Source: Pseudomonadota bacterium (GTDB lineage: Bacteria > Desulfobacterota > Desulfobulbia > Desulfobulbales > SURF-16). Taken from it: a stretch of DNA of 11,145 bases. The stretch is taken from contig JAUVQZ010000078.1 in NCBI GenBank assembly GCA_030597865.1, positions 1 to 11,145 on the forward strand, read 5' to 3'. Below the pieces are notes generated by a model that was not told the DNA's origin, made no database searches, and saw only the letters and a list, made by a program, of their open reading frames with translations. The translations under genes and the position numbers were made by a program. This document shows positions 1-7,745 of the stretch, piece after piece; the first letter of the stretch is position 1; each line of letters begins with the position of its first letter.

Positions 1-372
1 CCCTTTATGCTGGAAAACACCTATGAGCAAAGCCACCATCAGCTCAAACGTACCCTCGCCGCCCTTGATTCTCCCTATGCCCGATTCTGCCTGGATGTCG
101 GTCATGTCATGGCCTTTGCCAAGAGTCGGTGGCAGGATTGGTTGCCGGAGATGTCGCCCTGGCTCGGTCAGCTCCACCTCCACGATAATAACGGTGATCT
201 GGATCATCATCTTGGCCTGGGTGAGGGTATTTTTGATTTTGAAGATTTTTTTGCCTTTCTGGACAGGGAAGATCTACAGCCCCTGGTGACCCTGGAGGCC
301 CATCATGCTGGAGGTATGGACACAGGCCTTCGTTTCATGGAAAAGGTTGGCTTTATGCCGCGTCCCCTGTAA
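1..372 (+). CDS. Sugar phosphate isomerase/epimerase-like TIM-barrel protein (3' part)
   Basis: This is the C-terminal 123 codons of a gene whose start lies before the window; the frame is open from base 1, so the ATG at 7 is probably internal. The fold is the xylose isomerase-like/AP endonuclease 2 TIM barrel. Numbering from that ATG, the C-terminal metal-site motifs are visible: CLDVGH (Asp30, His33), LHLHDN (His59), the DHHLGLGEG stretch (Asp66, His68) and TLEAH (Glu97). They match in order the Asp/His/His/Glu ligands of endonuclease IV-type and sugar isomerase barrels. The HxHDN...GEG signature is commoner in sugar phosphate isomerases/epimerases than in true endonuclease IV, so I favour an isomerase; the substrate cannot be read. 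It ends 145 bp before dnaE, with a terminator-like repeat between, so it is probably not co-transcribed with dnaE. Confidence 0.8.
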   Translation, partial: PFMLENTYEQSHHQLKRTLAALDSPYARFCLDVGHVMAFAKSRWQDWLPEMSPWLGQLHLHDNNGDLDHHLGLGEGIFDFEDFFAFLDREDLQPLVTLEAHHAGGMDTGLRFMEKVGFMPRPL

Positions 373-407
373 CGCTGCCGGCTGCTTTAAGTTCTCCAAA
401 AGTTTTT

Positions 408-478
408 TCACCACAGAGGGCACAGAGAGACATTTCTCGATAACCTTTACCTCTGTGCCCTCTGTGGTGATATTTTTT
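408..478 (+). terminator. Perfect 20-bp inverted repeat with T-run (terminator-like repeat)
   Basis: The arms at 408-427 and 451-470 are perfect reverse complements (left arm tcaccacagagggcacagag) around a 23-base loop. The right arm is followed by TA and six T at 473-478, so on the + strand it looks like an intrinsic terminator for the upstream isomerase-like gene. In the minus direction the left arm would be followed by A residues, so it should work one way only. Each arm carries CACAGAG twice at a 9-base period (412 and 421). From memory, similar CACAGAG palindromes are scattered through many bacterial genomes, so this may be a dispersed repeat serving as a terminator. Confidence 0.7.
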
Positions 479-517
479 ATAAATCACTCATCAATACGGT
501 CTCCATCTCTATAAATT

Positions 518-3500
518 ATGGAAGAACAACAAATTTCCCCGGCCAATTTCGTCCATCTCCATGTCCATACCCAATACAGTCTGCTTGACGGAGCCATCCG
601 TCTGCCGGACCTGTTTGATAAATGTAATGAATATGGCATGGATACGGTGACCATCACCGATCACGGTGCCATGTATGGGGCCTTGGAGTTCTATGTCAAG
701 GCTAAGGCCAAGGGCTTAAAGCCCATTATCGGCTGTGAGTTTTATATTGCTCCGGATTCACGTTTTACCAAGAATGCCAAGAGCGCCGGCCGTGCCGCCT
801 TTCATATCGTTCTTTTGGCCATGAACCATGCCGGCTACAAGAATTTGCTGAAGCTCTCCTCCATGGCTCAGCTTGAGGGTTTTCACTATAAACCCCGTAT
901 TGATAAAGAAATACTTGAGGCCCATAGCGAGGGCCTTATCGCCCTCACCGCCTGTCTCCATGGTGAGATTCCCTACCTCATCGCCAAAGAAAATAATATG
1001 GACCTGGCCCGGCAGAAGGCCCTGGACCTGAAGCGCATTTTTGGTGACCGCCTCTATTTTGAGATGCAGGAAAATCATATCCCTGAACAGGACGTGGTTA
1101 ACAAGGGGCTGATGCAGCTTGCCAAAGAGATTGATGTCCCTCTGGTCGCTACCAATGACTGCCATTATCTTAATCGTGATGAGGCCACTGCCCACGAGTT
1201 ACTCCTTTGCATCCAGACCGGTAAGACCCTGCAGGATACCAATCGTTTCCGTTTTTCCACGGACGAGCTTTATTTTAAGTCCCCAGCTGAGATGCGGCAG
1301 GACTTTTCCTATTGCCCTGAGGCCTTGGAAAACACGGTAAAGGTGGCTGAGCGCTGTAATCTTGAGATTGAGTTTGGCAACCATTATTTCCCCAACTTCG
1401 AGGTTCCGGAAGGGGAGAGCCTCGACTCTGTGTTCGACGATCTTACCCGTAAAGGCTTCAAGGAACGATTTGCCCTAATCCGTTCCCTGGAGGATATCAG
1501 TCCGGAGCTTGAGGAGACCTATCGTCAGCGTCTTGAAATGGAGCTTGGTATTATCAAGACCATGGGATTTCCGGGCTATTTCCTCATTGTTGCCGATTTT
1601 ATCAACTGGGCCAAGGACCATGAAATCCCGGTTGGGCCAGGTCGTGGTTCCGGGGCCGGATCCCTGGTGGCCTTTGCCATGGGCATTACCGATATTGATC
1701 CCATCAAGTACGGCCTCATCTTTGAGCGCTTCTTGAATGTCGAGCGTCAGTCCATGCCCGACTTTGATATCGATTTTTGTCAGGAACGGCGAGGCGAGGT
1801 GATCAAATACGTCCATGACAAGTATGGCGGTGACACCAACGTCTGCCAGATCATCACCTATGGTTCCATGAAGGCCAAGGGCGTCATCCGTGATGTGGGC
1901 CGTGCCCTGGGCATGACCTTTTCTGATGTGGATCGGGTGGCCAAGCTCATCCCTGACGATTTAGGGATGACCCTGAACAAGGCCCTGGTCGATGAACCGC
2001 GTCTCAAGGATCTCTACACCCATGACGATCAGGTCAGGCAGCTCCTTTCAATCGGTATGACCCTGGAAGGATTGCAGCGTCATACCTCTATCCATGCCGC
2101 CGGCGTGGTGATCTCGCCGGAACCCATGGTGGAATATCTGCCGGTGTGCAAAGGCCCCAAGGGTGAGGTCCTCACCCAATATGACATGAAGTTTACTGAG
2201 ATGACCGGGCTTATTAAGTTCGATTTTCTCGGCCTTAAGACCCTCACCGTTATTGATCGGGCCTTGAAAATCATCAAGAAGGGCCTTGATATTGATCTGG
2301 ATATCTCCACCATTTCCATGGATGACCAGAAGACCTATGATCTTTTGGTCCGTGGTGATGCCCTGGGGGTTTTCCAGCTTGAAAGCTCCGGCATGCGCCA
2401 GCTGCTGATGAAGATGAAGCCGGAACAGTTCTCCGATCTTATCGCCCTTGTCGCCCTCTATCGTCCAGGCCCCCTGGAGAGTGGCATGGTGGATGACTTT
2501 GTCAATACCAAGCATGGCCGGATGGTGGCGTCTTACCCCCTGCCGCAGTTGGAGCCCATCCTCAAAGAGACCTATGGCGTTATCGTCTATCAGGAACAGG
2601 TAATGAAGATTGCCAATGTTCTGGCTGACTATTCCCTGGGCGATGCCGATAATCTGCGGCGGGCCATGGGTAAGAAGATCGCTGAGGTCATGGAGGAGGA
2701 ACGCGCCAAGTTCATGGGGGGCGCCAAGAAGCTGGATGTCGATCTCAAGAAGGCGGAGTATGTCTTTGATTTAATGGCTAAATTTGCTGGATATGGCTTT
2801 AATAAGTCCCATTCTGCGGCCTATGCCCTTATCTCCTACCAGACCGCCTATCTCAAGGCCCATTATCCGGCTGAGTTCATGGCAGCCCTTCTCTCCTGTG
2901 ATGTCAATAATACCGATAAGGTGGTGCGCTACATCCAGGAGAGTCAGGATCACGGTATTGATGTCCTGCCCTCTGATATCAATGAGAGTGATAAGGATTT
3001 CACCGTTATCAAGGGCGCTATTCGCTTTGGTCTGGCTGCAGTGAAAAATGTCGGCGGTGCGGCCCTGGATTCCATCATTGAGGTCCGTAATGACGATGGT
3101 CCCTATAGATCCTTAGGTGATTTCTGTACCCGGGTGGACTCGCGCAAGGTCAATAAGAGGGTTATTGAGAGTCTGGTCAAGGCCGGTGCCTTTGACACCC
3201 TGGGAGGTAGACGCTCCCAGATATTTGCCATCATTGACCAGGCCATGGAACAGGCCCAGGCTGCCCAGCGGGACCGGGAGAGCGGCCAGATCTCACTCTT
3301 TTCTGCCATGGCCAGCGGCACCACGGAAAAGGCCACGGATATTCCCCTGCCTGATATCCCGGAGTGGGATGACCGCCAGCGCCTGGCCTTTGAGAAGGAG
3401 ACCGTGGGGTTTTACATCACCGGTCATCCCCTGGACAACGTCAGGGATGAGCTGGCCAATGCCACGGAATGCGCCATTGTCGATTTGGCCACGAAGAATG

Positions 3501-4066
3501 ATGGTTCGGCCGGCCGGGTGGGGGGCCTCATTAAGACCCTGAAGAATCACAAGAGCAAAAAGGGCGATGCCATGGCCTTCCTCACCCTTGAAGATGTCAC
3601 CGGTGAGGTGGAGGTGGTTGTTTTTCCCTCGGCCTATGCCCAGTGTTCCCATCTCCTGAGCTCTGATGAGCCCATTATTATCCAGGGCCAGGTGCAAAAG
3701 GAGGAGGAGGGCGGTGCCAAGATTCTGGCGGATGAGGTGGTCACCCTGGCCACGGCCTTAGAGCGCTACACCACCGGCGCCCGTATTCTGTTGCACTCTG
3801 AGAGGGTCAGCCGCCCCAAGATCGAAGAGCTCAAGACCGTTATCCATAAAAATCATGGCCCCTGCCCGGTGTCGTTGATCCTCCATTTTGACGGGCGCGG
3901 GGAGGCGGATATTGAGATCCAGAAGGATCTTACCATCATGCCCAGCCGTAGCTTCAGTAAGGGGGTGGAGGAAATTCTCGGGACGGGCGTTCTCCGCTAT
4001 CAGAAGAAACAGGCGGAACTGATGCAGCGTAAAAACAGCAAAAGTTGGCAGAAGAAGGCCCCTTAG
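518..4066 (+). CDS. dnaE: DNA polymerase III subunit alpha (DnaE)
   Basis: This is the replicative C-family DNA polymerase, 1182 aa, the normal length for DnaE1 (E. coli 1160). Domains in order: PHP, about 11-290, starting FVHLHVHTQYS; palm/fingers, about 350-810, with PGRGSGAGS (374-382), PDFDIDF carrying catalytic Asp415 and Asp417, and KFDFLGL with the third Asp569, equivalent to E. coli D401/D403/D555; helix-hairpin-helix, about 865-895; beta-clamp-binding motif QISLF (924-928); OB fold, about 999-1075 (GRVGGLIKTLKN onward). The PHP residues H15, H17, D24, H49, E74, H96, C146, D214 and H216 match the nine metal ligands of PHP domains that keep 3'-5' exonuclease activity, unlike the degenerate E. 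coli domain. The ATG at 518 fits the family N-terminus, but no clear Shine-Dalgarno sequence precedes it. No frameshift or truncation is seen. It appears monocistronic. Confidence 0.98.
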   Translation: MEEQQISPANFVHLHVHTQYSLLDGAIRLPDLFDKCNEYGMDTVTITDHGAMYGALEFYVKAKAKGLKPIIGCEFYIAPDSRFTKNAKSAGRAAFHIVLLAMNHAGYKNLLKLSSMAQLEGFHYKPRIDKEILEAHSEGLIALTACLHGEIPYLIAKENNMDLARQKALDLKRIFGDRLYFEMQENHIPEQDVVNKGLMQLAKEIDVPLVATNDCHYLNRDEATAHELLLCIQTGKTLQDTNRFRFSTDELYFKSPAEMRQDFSYCPEALENTVKVAERCNLEIEFGNHYFPNFEVPEGESLDSVFDDLTRKGFKERFALIRSLEDISPELEETYRQRLEMELGIIKTMGFPGYFLIVADFINWAKDHEIPVGPGRGSGAGSLVAFAMGITDIDPIKYGLIFERFLNVERQSMPDFDIDFCQERRGEVIKYVHDKYGGDTNVCQIITYGSMKAKGVIRDVGRALGMTFSDVDRVAKLIPDDLGMTLNKALVDEPRLKDLYTHDDQVRQLLSIGMTLEGLQRHTSIHAAGVVISPEPMVEYLPVCKGPKGEVLTQYDMKFTEMTGLIKFDFLGLKTLTVIDRALKIIKKGLDIDLDISTISMDDQKTYDLLVRGDALGVFQLESSGMRQLLMKMKPEQFSDLIALVALYRPGPLESGMVDDFVNTKHGRMVASYPLPQLEPILKETYGVIVYQEQVMKIANVLADYSLGDADNLRRAMGKKIAEVMEEERAKFMGGAKKLDVDLKKAEYVFDLMAKFAGYGFNKSHSAAYALISYQTAYLKAHYPAEFMAALLSCDVNNTDKVVRYIQESQDHGIDVLPSDINESDKDFTVIKGAIRFGLAAVKNVGGAALDSIIEVRNDDGPYRSLGDFCTRVDSRKVNKRVIESLVKAGAFDTLGGRRSQIFAIIDQAMEQAQAAQRDRESGQISLFSAMASGTTEKATDIPLPDIPEWDDRQRLAFEKETVGFYITGHPLDNVRDELANATECAIVDLATKNDGSAGRVGGLIKTLKNHKSKKGDAMAFLTLEDVTGEVEVVVFPSAYAQCSHLLSSDEPIIIQGQVQKEEEGGAKILADEVVTLATALERYTTGARILLHSERVSRPKIEELKTVIHKNHGPCPVSLILHFDGRGEADIEIQKDLTIMPSRSFSKGVEEILGTGVLRYQKKQAELMQRKNSKSWQKKAP

Positions 4067-4219
4067 CCTGGAAGAGGGTTGCTGACACCTTAGCCGGGCG
4101 GTAATTCGTAAAAACCAGGCCCGCATGTGGCGGCTACGCATCAATTTCCATGTTATCAACGCTGGAATCCACTTTGATATCCGCACCAACGATATGGGCT
4201 CGCTGTTTTATTATGGATA

Positions 4220-4248
4220 TTGATATAACAGGTTCTTGGGCGGCTAAT
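4220..4248 (+). promoter_or_regulatory. Possible sigma70-type promoter for the histidine kinase gene
   Basis: TTGATA at 4220-4225 (5/6 to the -35 consensus) is followed after 17 bases by GCTAAT at 4243-4248 (4/6 to the -10). This would start transcription near 4255, about 24 bases before the kinase start. It sits in the 212-bp gap after dnaE, where no strong terminator or other clear signal was found. Matches this good occur by chance in a gap this size, so the call is weak. Confidence 0.25.
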
Positions 4249-4278
4249 TTTGCTCCATAATCTTCAGGATTTTGTTTA

Positions 4279-5919
4279 TTGGCCATGGCTAACAATTCGC
4301 ATAAAATCAAAGAGCTCGAACAGCAGATCACTGGTTTGTTGGGGGAGATAAAGACCCTGCACCAGAGGGACGACATCTGGCAGAAATTGCTGGATACCTC
4401 TCCCGATGCAATTTTTATTGCCGATGCTGATTCAGGACGTATCGTCGAGGCCAATCATCATGCTGAAAAACTTCTGGGATATAGTCAGGATGAACTCATA
4501 GGTCTTCATCAAAGCCAATTGCATCACCCAGCCTTTCTTGATCTGTACGCTGAAATTTTTAAGGAAGGTATTGCTGCTGGCAAGATGTCGGCAAAGAATA
4601 TAGACATTCAGCGTAAAGATGGTGAAGTGGTCCCTGTTGAGATTTTTGCCAGCACCTTCTTTCGGGATAACAAGAAGCTGATTGTCGGTTTCTTCCGTGA
4701 TACGAGCGCCATCAAGGATTCACAACAATCCCTGGCCGCAAGTGTTGAACGGTATCAGTTTCTTTTCAACAAGGCCTATGATGGTCTCACCGTTTATCAT
4801 CCCCAGCCGGATGGTACGCCCGGCACTTTTATCGAGGTCAATGACGCCGCCTGCCGAATCATGGGTTGTTCTCGGGATGAAATGTTACGGCTCTCTCCCA
4901 TTGATATGGTGATGGAGCATGAGTGGCCCCAAATTGCCAAGGTGGTGGAAGAACTAAAGGAGAAAGGCTCGGTGGTTTTTACTATCCAGGTCGTCCGCAA
5001 TGACAACCGGATTATCACCGTTGAGATCCACGACCATCTTTTTGAATTTGAAGGCAAGCCCACGGTTCTTTCCATTATTCGCGACATCAGCGGCAGGGTG
5101 GAGGCCGAGGAAAAACTGAAAGAAACCCAGGGGAAATTGATCTATACCGATAAAATGACGTCTTTGGGTGAACTGGTGGCCGGCGTTGCCCATGAACTCA
5201 ATAACACGGTTAATTTTATCACCGGCGCCATGCCGCCGCTCAAGCGGAATATCAACATGTTGCAGGGGGAATTGCGGGAGTTATGTGCTGGAAATTCTCA
5301 GCTGTTAAACAAGGAAGGTCAGCAAAAAGATGGGGAAAGTATCGACAATCTGTTTTCCACCATTGAGGAGCTCTTTGCTAATGTCGAGGAGGGAGCCAGG
5401 CGAACCAGTTCCATTGTCCATGATTTAAAAGTTTTTTCCCATAAAAAGGGTGTGGAGCTTGTCCGTTATGATCTCCATAAGATTTTGGAAACAAATCTTG
5501 CCCTGTTGGCCCACGAACGTGTTGAAATAAACAGGGATTTCGGGGCAAGCAACCATCATATCTATTGCTATCCTGATTTCTTGGCCCAGGTTTTTATGAA
5601 TCTGCTCATTAATGCCCTCCAGTCATTCCCTGGGCAGAAACAGGGACAGGTCTGGGTCAGGACATGGAATGATGACGAACATTTTTTCGTCTCCATCCGT
5701 GATAACGGCATAGGCGTTCCTGGAGAGATACGGACCAAGATATTTGAACCATTTTTTACCACCAAGAAGGTAGGGGATGGCACCGGCTTGGGGCTGAGTA
5801 TCTCCTACAGTCTTGTTAAGAAGCACAAGGGTGAAATAAGGTTGCAGAGTAGTTCCGAACAGCAGGGCAGTGAATTTGTGGTGTCATTGCCGGTTGATCT
5901 GCGTCGTCTCCGGGGGTAA
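4279..5919 (+). CDS. Soluble PAS-PAS sensor histidine kinase
   Basis: This is a 546-aa cytoplasmic two-component sensor kinase; no transmembrane segment or signal peptide is visible. Order (numbered from TTG 4279): short coiled coil, about 8-30; PAS1, about 33-145, with GRIVEANHHAEKLLGY; PAS2, about 157-272; coiled-coil linker, about 274-288; HisKA-like dimerisation region, about 291-390, with the probable phospho-acceptor His305 in AGVAHELNN; HATPase, about 430-540, with N-box NLLINA (Asn441, Asn445), DNGIGV (475-480), FEPFFTTK (489-496) and GDGTGLGLS (499-507). The residue after HELNN is Thr, where this H-box type usually has Pro. About 50 residues between the H-box helix and the second dimerisation helix look like an inserted polar stretch. 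The start is TTG 4279 (AGGA at 4266-4269, 9-base spacing) or ATG 4285; both are in frame. No response regulator lies beside it, so it is an orphan kinase whose ligand and partner are unknown. Confidence 0.95.
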   Translation: MAMANNSHKIKELEQQITGLLGEIKTLHQRDDIWQKLLDTSPDAIFIADADSGRIVEANHHAEKLLGYSQDELIGLHQSQLHHPAFLDLYAEIFKEGIAAGKMSAKNIDIQRKDGEVVPVEIFASTFFRDNKKLIVGFFRDTSAIKDSQQSLAASVERYQFLFNKAYDGLTVYHPQPDGTPGTFIEVNDAACRIMGCSRDEMLRLSPIDMVMEHEWPQIAKVVEELKEKGSVVFTIQVVRNDNRIITVEIHDHLFEFEGKPTVLSIIRDISGRVEAEEKLKETQGKLIYTDKMTSLGELVAGVAHELNNTVNFITGAMPPLKRNINMLQGELRELCAGNSQLLNKEGQQKDGESIDNLFSTIEELFANVEEGARRTSSIVHDLKVFSHKKGVELVRYDLHKILETNLALLAHERVEINRDFGASNHHIYCYPDFLAQVFMNLLINALQSFPGQKQGQVWVRTWNDDEHFFVSIRDNGIGVPGEIRTKIFEPFFTTKKVGDGTGLGLSISYSLVKKHKGEIRLQSSSEQQGSEFVVSLPVDLRRLRG

Positions 5920-5959
5920 GGAGGTTGGCGGCGAGCCTTGCTGTTGCCAGGTGTTTGTC

Positions 5960-5985
5960 GGGCTTAGAGAATCGTGGCTAAGCTC
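5960..5985. terminator. Possible hairpin terminator between convergent genes
   Basis: GGGCTTAG (5960-5967) pairs with CTAAGCTC (5978-5985): eight pairs including one G-T wobble, around a 10-base loop. It lies between the kinase gene and the oppositely oriented yggS gene, where a shared terminator would be expected. There is no T-run on either side, so function is uncertain. Confidence 0.3.
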
Positions 5986-6024
5986 CGATCTTGTGGGTGA
6001 CTCGAAGTAGGGGGGCTGTCACCA

Positions 6025-6708
6025 TCACCGCGCCCCGAAGATGGCCGTGCCCACCCTGATCATGGTGGCGCCTTCGGCAATGGCCGCCTCGAAATCCTCT
6101 GACATGCCCATGGACAGCTCCAGGGCACAGTTTGTGGCGATAAGCCCTTTTTTCTGCAATTCTTCACCAAGCTGTCTGAGCTCTGCGAAATAGGGCCGCA
6201 TTTCTTCCTGGTTTGCCCTGTGGGGCGGCATGGTCATCAGGCCACGGATTTCCAGGTTGGCAAGATCCTGCATCTGCCCTATTAATTCTTCCGCATCTTC
6301 AGGCAATACGCCTGCCTTTCGCTCTTCCCTGCCCACATTTACCTGGACAAGAACTGCTAATGACCTGTTTGCGGCCTGGGCATGCCTGTCCAGTGCCCTG
6401 GCAAGTTTTAAGCGGTCAACGGTGTGAATCATATTGCACAGGGTGGCGGCATCCTTGGCCTTGTTTGACTGCAGGCTGCCAATGAAATGAACGCGGGCCT
6501 GGCCGGAAAGCTCTGTGATTTTCTCCTTGGCCTCCTGGAGATAGTTTTCACCAAAATCCAGTTGGCCTGCGGCAATGGCCTCTTTGATAAGTTCCACTGG
6601 TTTGCGTTTGGAAACAGCAATCAGGGTTATTTCATCGGCCCGGCGACCGGCCTGGGCCGCAGCATTATTGATGCGTTGATGGATGGCAGTGAGGTTGTCT
6701 TTGATCAT
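6025..6708 (-). CDS. yggS: YggS/PLPBP-family pyridoxal phosphate homeostasis protein
   Basis: This 227-aa protein has the usual length of the YggS/PROSC family, a single-domain PLP-binding barrel resembling the N-terminal domain of alanine racemase. It binds PLP in the cytoplasm and buffers vitamin B6 and amino/keto acid pools; no catalytic activity is established. Visible motifs are LIAVSKRKP with the PLP lysine Lys34 (E. coli Lys36), FGENYLQEA (52-60), HFIGSLQSNK (74-83), IRGLMTMPP (154-162), the phosphate-binding stretch LSMGMSEDF (198-206) and IRVGTAIFG (217-225). The ATG at 6708 is the family start, though no good ribosome binding site precedes it. It lies 206 bp downstream of the TatD-family gene on the same strand, but the gap holds a repeat and a possible promoter, so it may be transcribed separately. 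The next gene on its 3' side converges on it. Confidence 0.96.
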   Translation of the reverse strand: MIKDNLTAIHQRINNAAAQAGRRADEITLIAVSKRKPVELIKEAIAAGQLDFGENYLQEAKEKITELSGQARVHFIGSLQSNKAKDAATLCNMIHTVDRLKLARALDRHAQAANRSLAVLVQVNVGREERKAGVLPEDAEELIGQMQDLANLEIRGLMTMPPHRANQEEMRPYFAELRQLGEELQKKGLIATNCALELSMGMSEDFEAAIAEGATMIRVGTAIFGAR

Positions 6709-6762
6709 CGGTTGTGTATGAAGAGGTTGGATGTTGATTTTGTGGGCTGGCCGGAAAGGGCT

Positions 6763-6791
6763 AAATTAGCTGATAAATAAGGATTTGACAA
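6763..6791 (-). promoter_or_regulatory. Possible sigma70-type promoter for yggS
   Basis: On the minus strand, TTGTCA (6791 to 6786, 5/6 to the -35) is followed after exactly 17 bases by TAATTT (6768 to 6763, a weak -10). Transcription would begin near 6756, about 48 bases before the yggS ATG. The position suits a separate yggS transcript, but the -10 is poor. Confidence 0.3.
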
Positions 6792-6830
6792 GAAGGCGCC
6801 CGGCACTAGATAAGCGAAGACTTCGAGTAC

Positions 6831-6866
6831 ACCCCTCAAGGGGGTATTGAAAAGAACCCTTGGGGT
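6831..6866. repeat. Dispersed hairpin repeat, copy 1
   Basis: It shares acccctcaagggggta exactly with copy 2 at 8492-8507, then a matching TGAAAA and ACCCTTG. It can fold by pairing ACCCC/AAGGG (6831-6835, 6838-6842) with CCCTTGGGGT (6857-6866): ten pairs with a two-base TC bulge. It lies between the TatD-family gene and yggS. No T-run follows it on the transcribed strand, so it is not a classical terminator. Confidence 0.6.
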
Positions 6867-6894
6867 AAACCATTTCTCAATGAAGACCCTTCCT

Positions 6895-6924
6895 TCTCCT
6901 TATTTCTCATCTCCTTATTTCTCA
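6895..6924. repeat. 15-bp perfect tandem duplication at the end of the TatD-family gene
   Basis: The unit tctccttatttctca occurs head to tail at 6895-6909 and 6910-6924. A third partial match, atttctca, lies at 6872-6879. The right-hand copy contains the stop codon and last two codons of the TatD-family gene (minus strand reads GAG AAA TAA GGAG). The duplication therefore repeats a stop plus purine-rich stretch just past the gene end without changing the protein. Confidence 0.85.
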
Positions 6925-7745
6925 ACTACTTTGATTTTAAAGAGGGCGGCAATATTGTTGGTGGTTTGCCGGGCGACTTCATCAAGGGAGATACCCTTGA
7001 GCTGGGCAATCTTTTCAGCCGTGAAGAGGGTGTAGGCCGGTTCATTTCTCTTGCCCCGCCATGGCTCAGGGGCCAGAAAAGGGCCGTCTGTTTCCACAAG
7101 CATTCTGTCCAAGGGGATATGGGCGGCGGCTTCCTGGAGCTCAAAGGCCTTTTTAAAGGTAACAACCCCAGGAATGGAGAGGTGGAAACCGAGATCAAGA
7201 AACTGCCGGGCCACCTCCCGGTCCCCGGAGAAACAGTGGATAACGCCGCCGGCAGGGTAGGGACCACTTTCCTGTAATATCCTGACAATAGAATCATGGG
7301 CATCGCGGTCATGGATAATAACCGGAAGCTCAAGCTCTTTGGCCAGGGCAAGCTGCTCTTTGAAGACCTTTGTCTGGATGTCCACCGGGGCATAATCCTT
7401 GAAAAGATCTATGCCGATTTCACCGTAGCCGATCACCTTGGGCTGGCTGGCAAGTTGGGCAAGGGCTGCATAGGCCTCGGCCCCGGCCTCCCGGGCATGG
7501 TGGGGGTGGATGCCCACGGTGGCGTAAATATTTTCATGGTGTGCTGCCAGTTTGGCTGCAGCCCTGGAGCTCTCCAGGTCTATGCCGATGGTGAAAATGG
7601 TCTTCACCCCGGCCTCTGTTGATCTGGCAATGACCTCGGCATAATCGTCATCATAGGCGGTCATGTCCAGGTGGCAATGGCTATCAACGAGCTGCAAGCC
7701 TGGCGATAGGGTTGGTAAGGGTCTTCTTTTTCTCTTTTTGGACAC
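6915..7745 (-). CDS. TatD-family metal-dependent hydrolase (DNase)
   Basis: This is a 276-aa TIM-barrel hydrolase of the TatD/YcfH family. Characterised members are Mg2+-dependent 3'-5' exonucleases or DNases in the cytoplasm. The metal ligands are present in order: VDSHCHLD (His23, His25), YGEIGID (Glu109), IIHDRDAH (His145), VIHCFSGD (His170) and VETDGPFLAPEPWRG (Asp220). GIHPHH (79-83 region) and RNEPAY are also typical. The start is GTG at 7745; it adds about 17 mostly basic and proline-containing residues before the family's usual first strand (LQLVDSHCHLD), and no strong ribosome binding site is seen, so the true N-terminus is uncertain. The paralogues TatD, YcfH and YjjV cannot be told apart by eye; the length fits YcfH-like proteins. 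It is transcribed divergently from the nitroreductase gene. A 15-bp tandem duplication covers its stop codon. Confidence 0.95.
   Translation of the reverse strand: MSKKRKRRPLPTLSPGLQLVDSHCHLDMTAYDDDYAEVIARSTEAGVKTIFTIGIDLESSRAAAKLAAHHENIYATVGIHPHHAREAGAEAYAALAQLASQPKVIGYGEIGIDLFKDYAPVDIQTKVFKEQLALAKELELPVIIHDRDAHDSIVRILQESGPYPAGGVIHCFSGDREVARQFLDLGFHLSIPGVVTFKKAFELQEAAAHIPLDRMLVETDGPFLAPEPWRGKRNEPAYTLFTAEKIAQLKGISLDEVARQTTNNIAALFKIKVVEK

Noticed and set aside
408..470. Possible CRISPR-like or direct-repeat array from the CACAGAG units
   Set aside because: There are only two inverted arms, with no spacer series and no cas genes in the window.
758..1195. 145-codon frame antisense to dnaE, and other long antisense frames (2048-2515, 3293-3697)
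   Set aside because: They lie wholly inside a well-supported dnaE, have low-complexity His/Gly/Leu composition and no ribosome binding sites; they are codon-bias shadows.
4066..4124. Hairpins GCCTGG/CCAGGC and CGGGC/GCCCG as a dnaE terminator
   Set aside because: Five to six pairs with 19-43 base loops and no T-run are within chance expectation.
6838..6912. 24-codon minus-strand frame starting just after the TatD-gene stop, with a purine-rich lead
   Set aside because: The lead abuts the ATG with no spacing, the frame runs into the hairpin repeat, and the start itself is a product of the tandem duplication.
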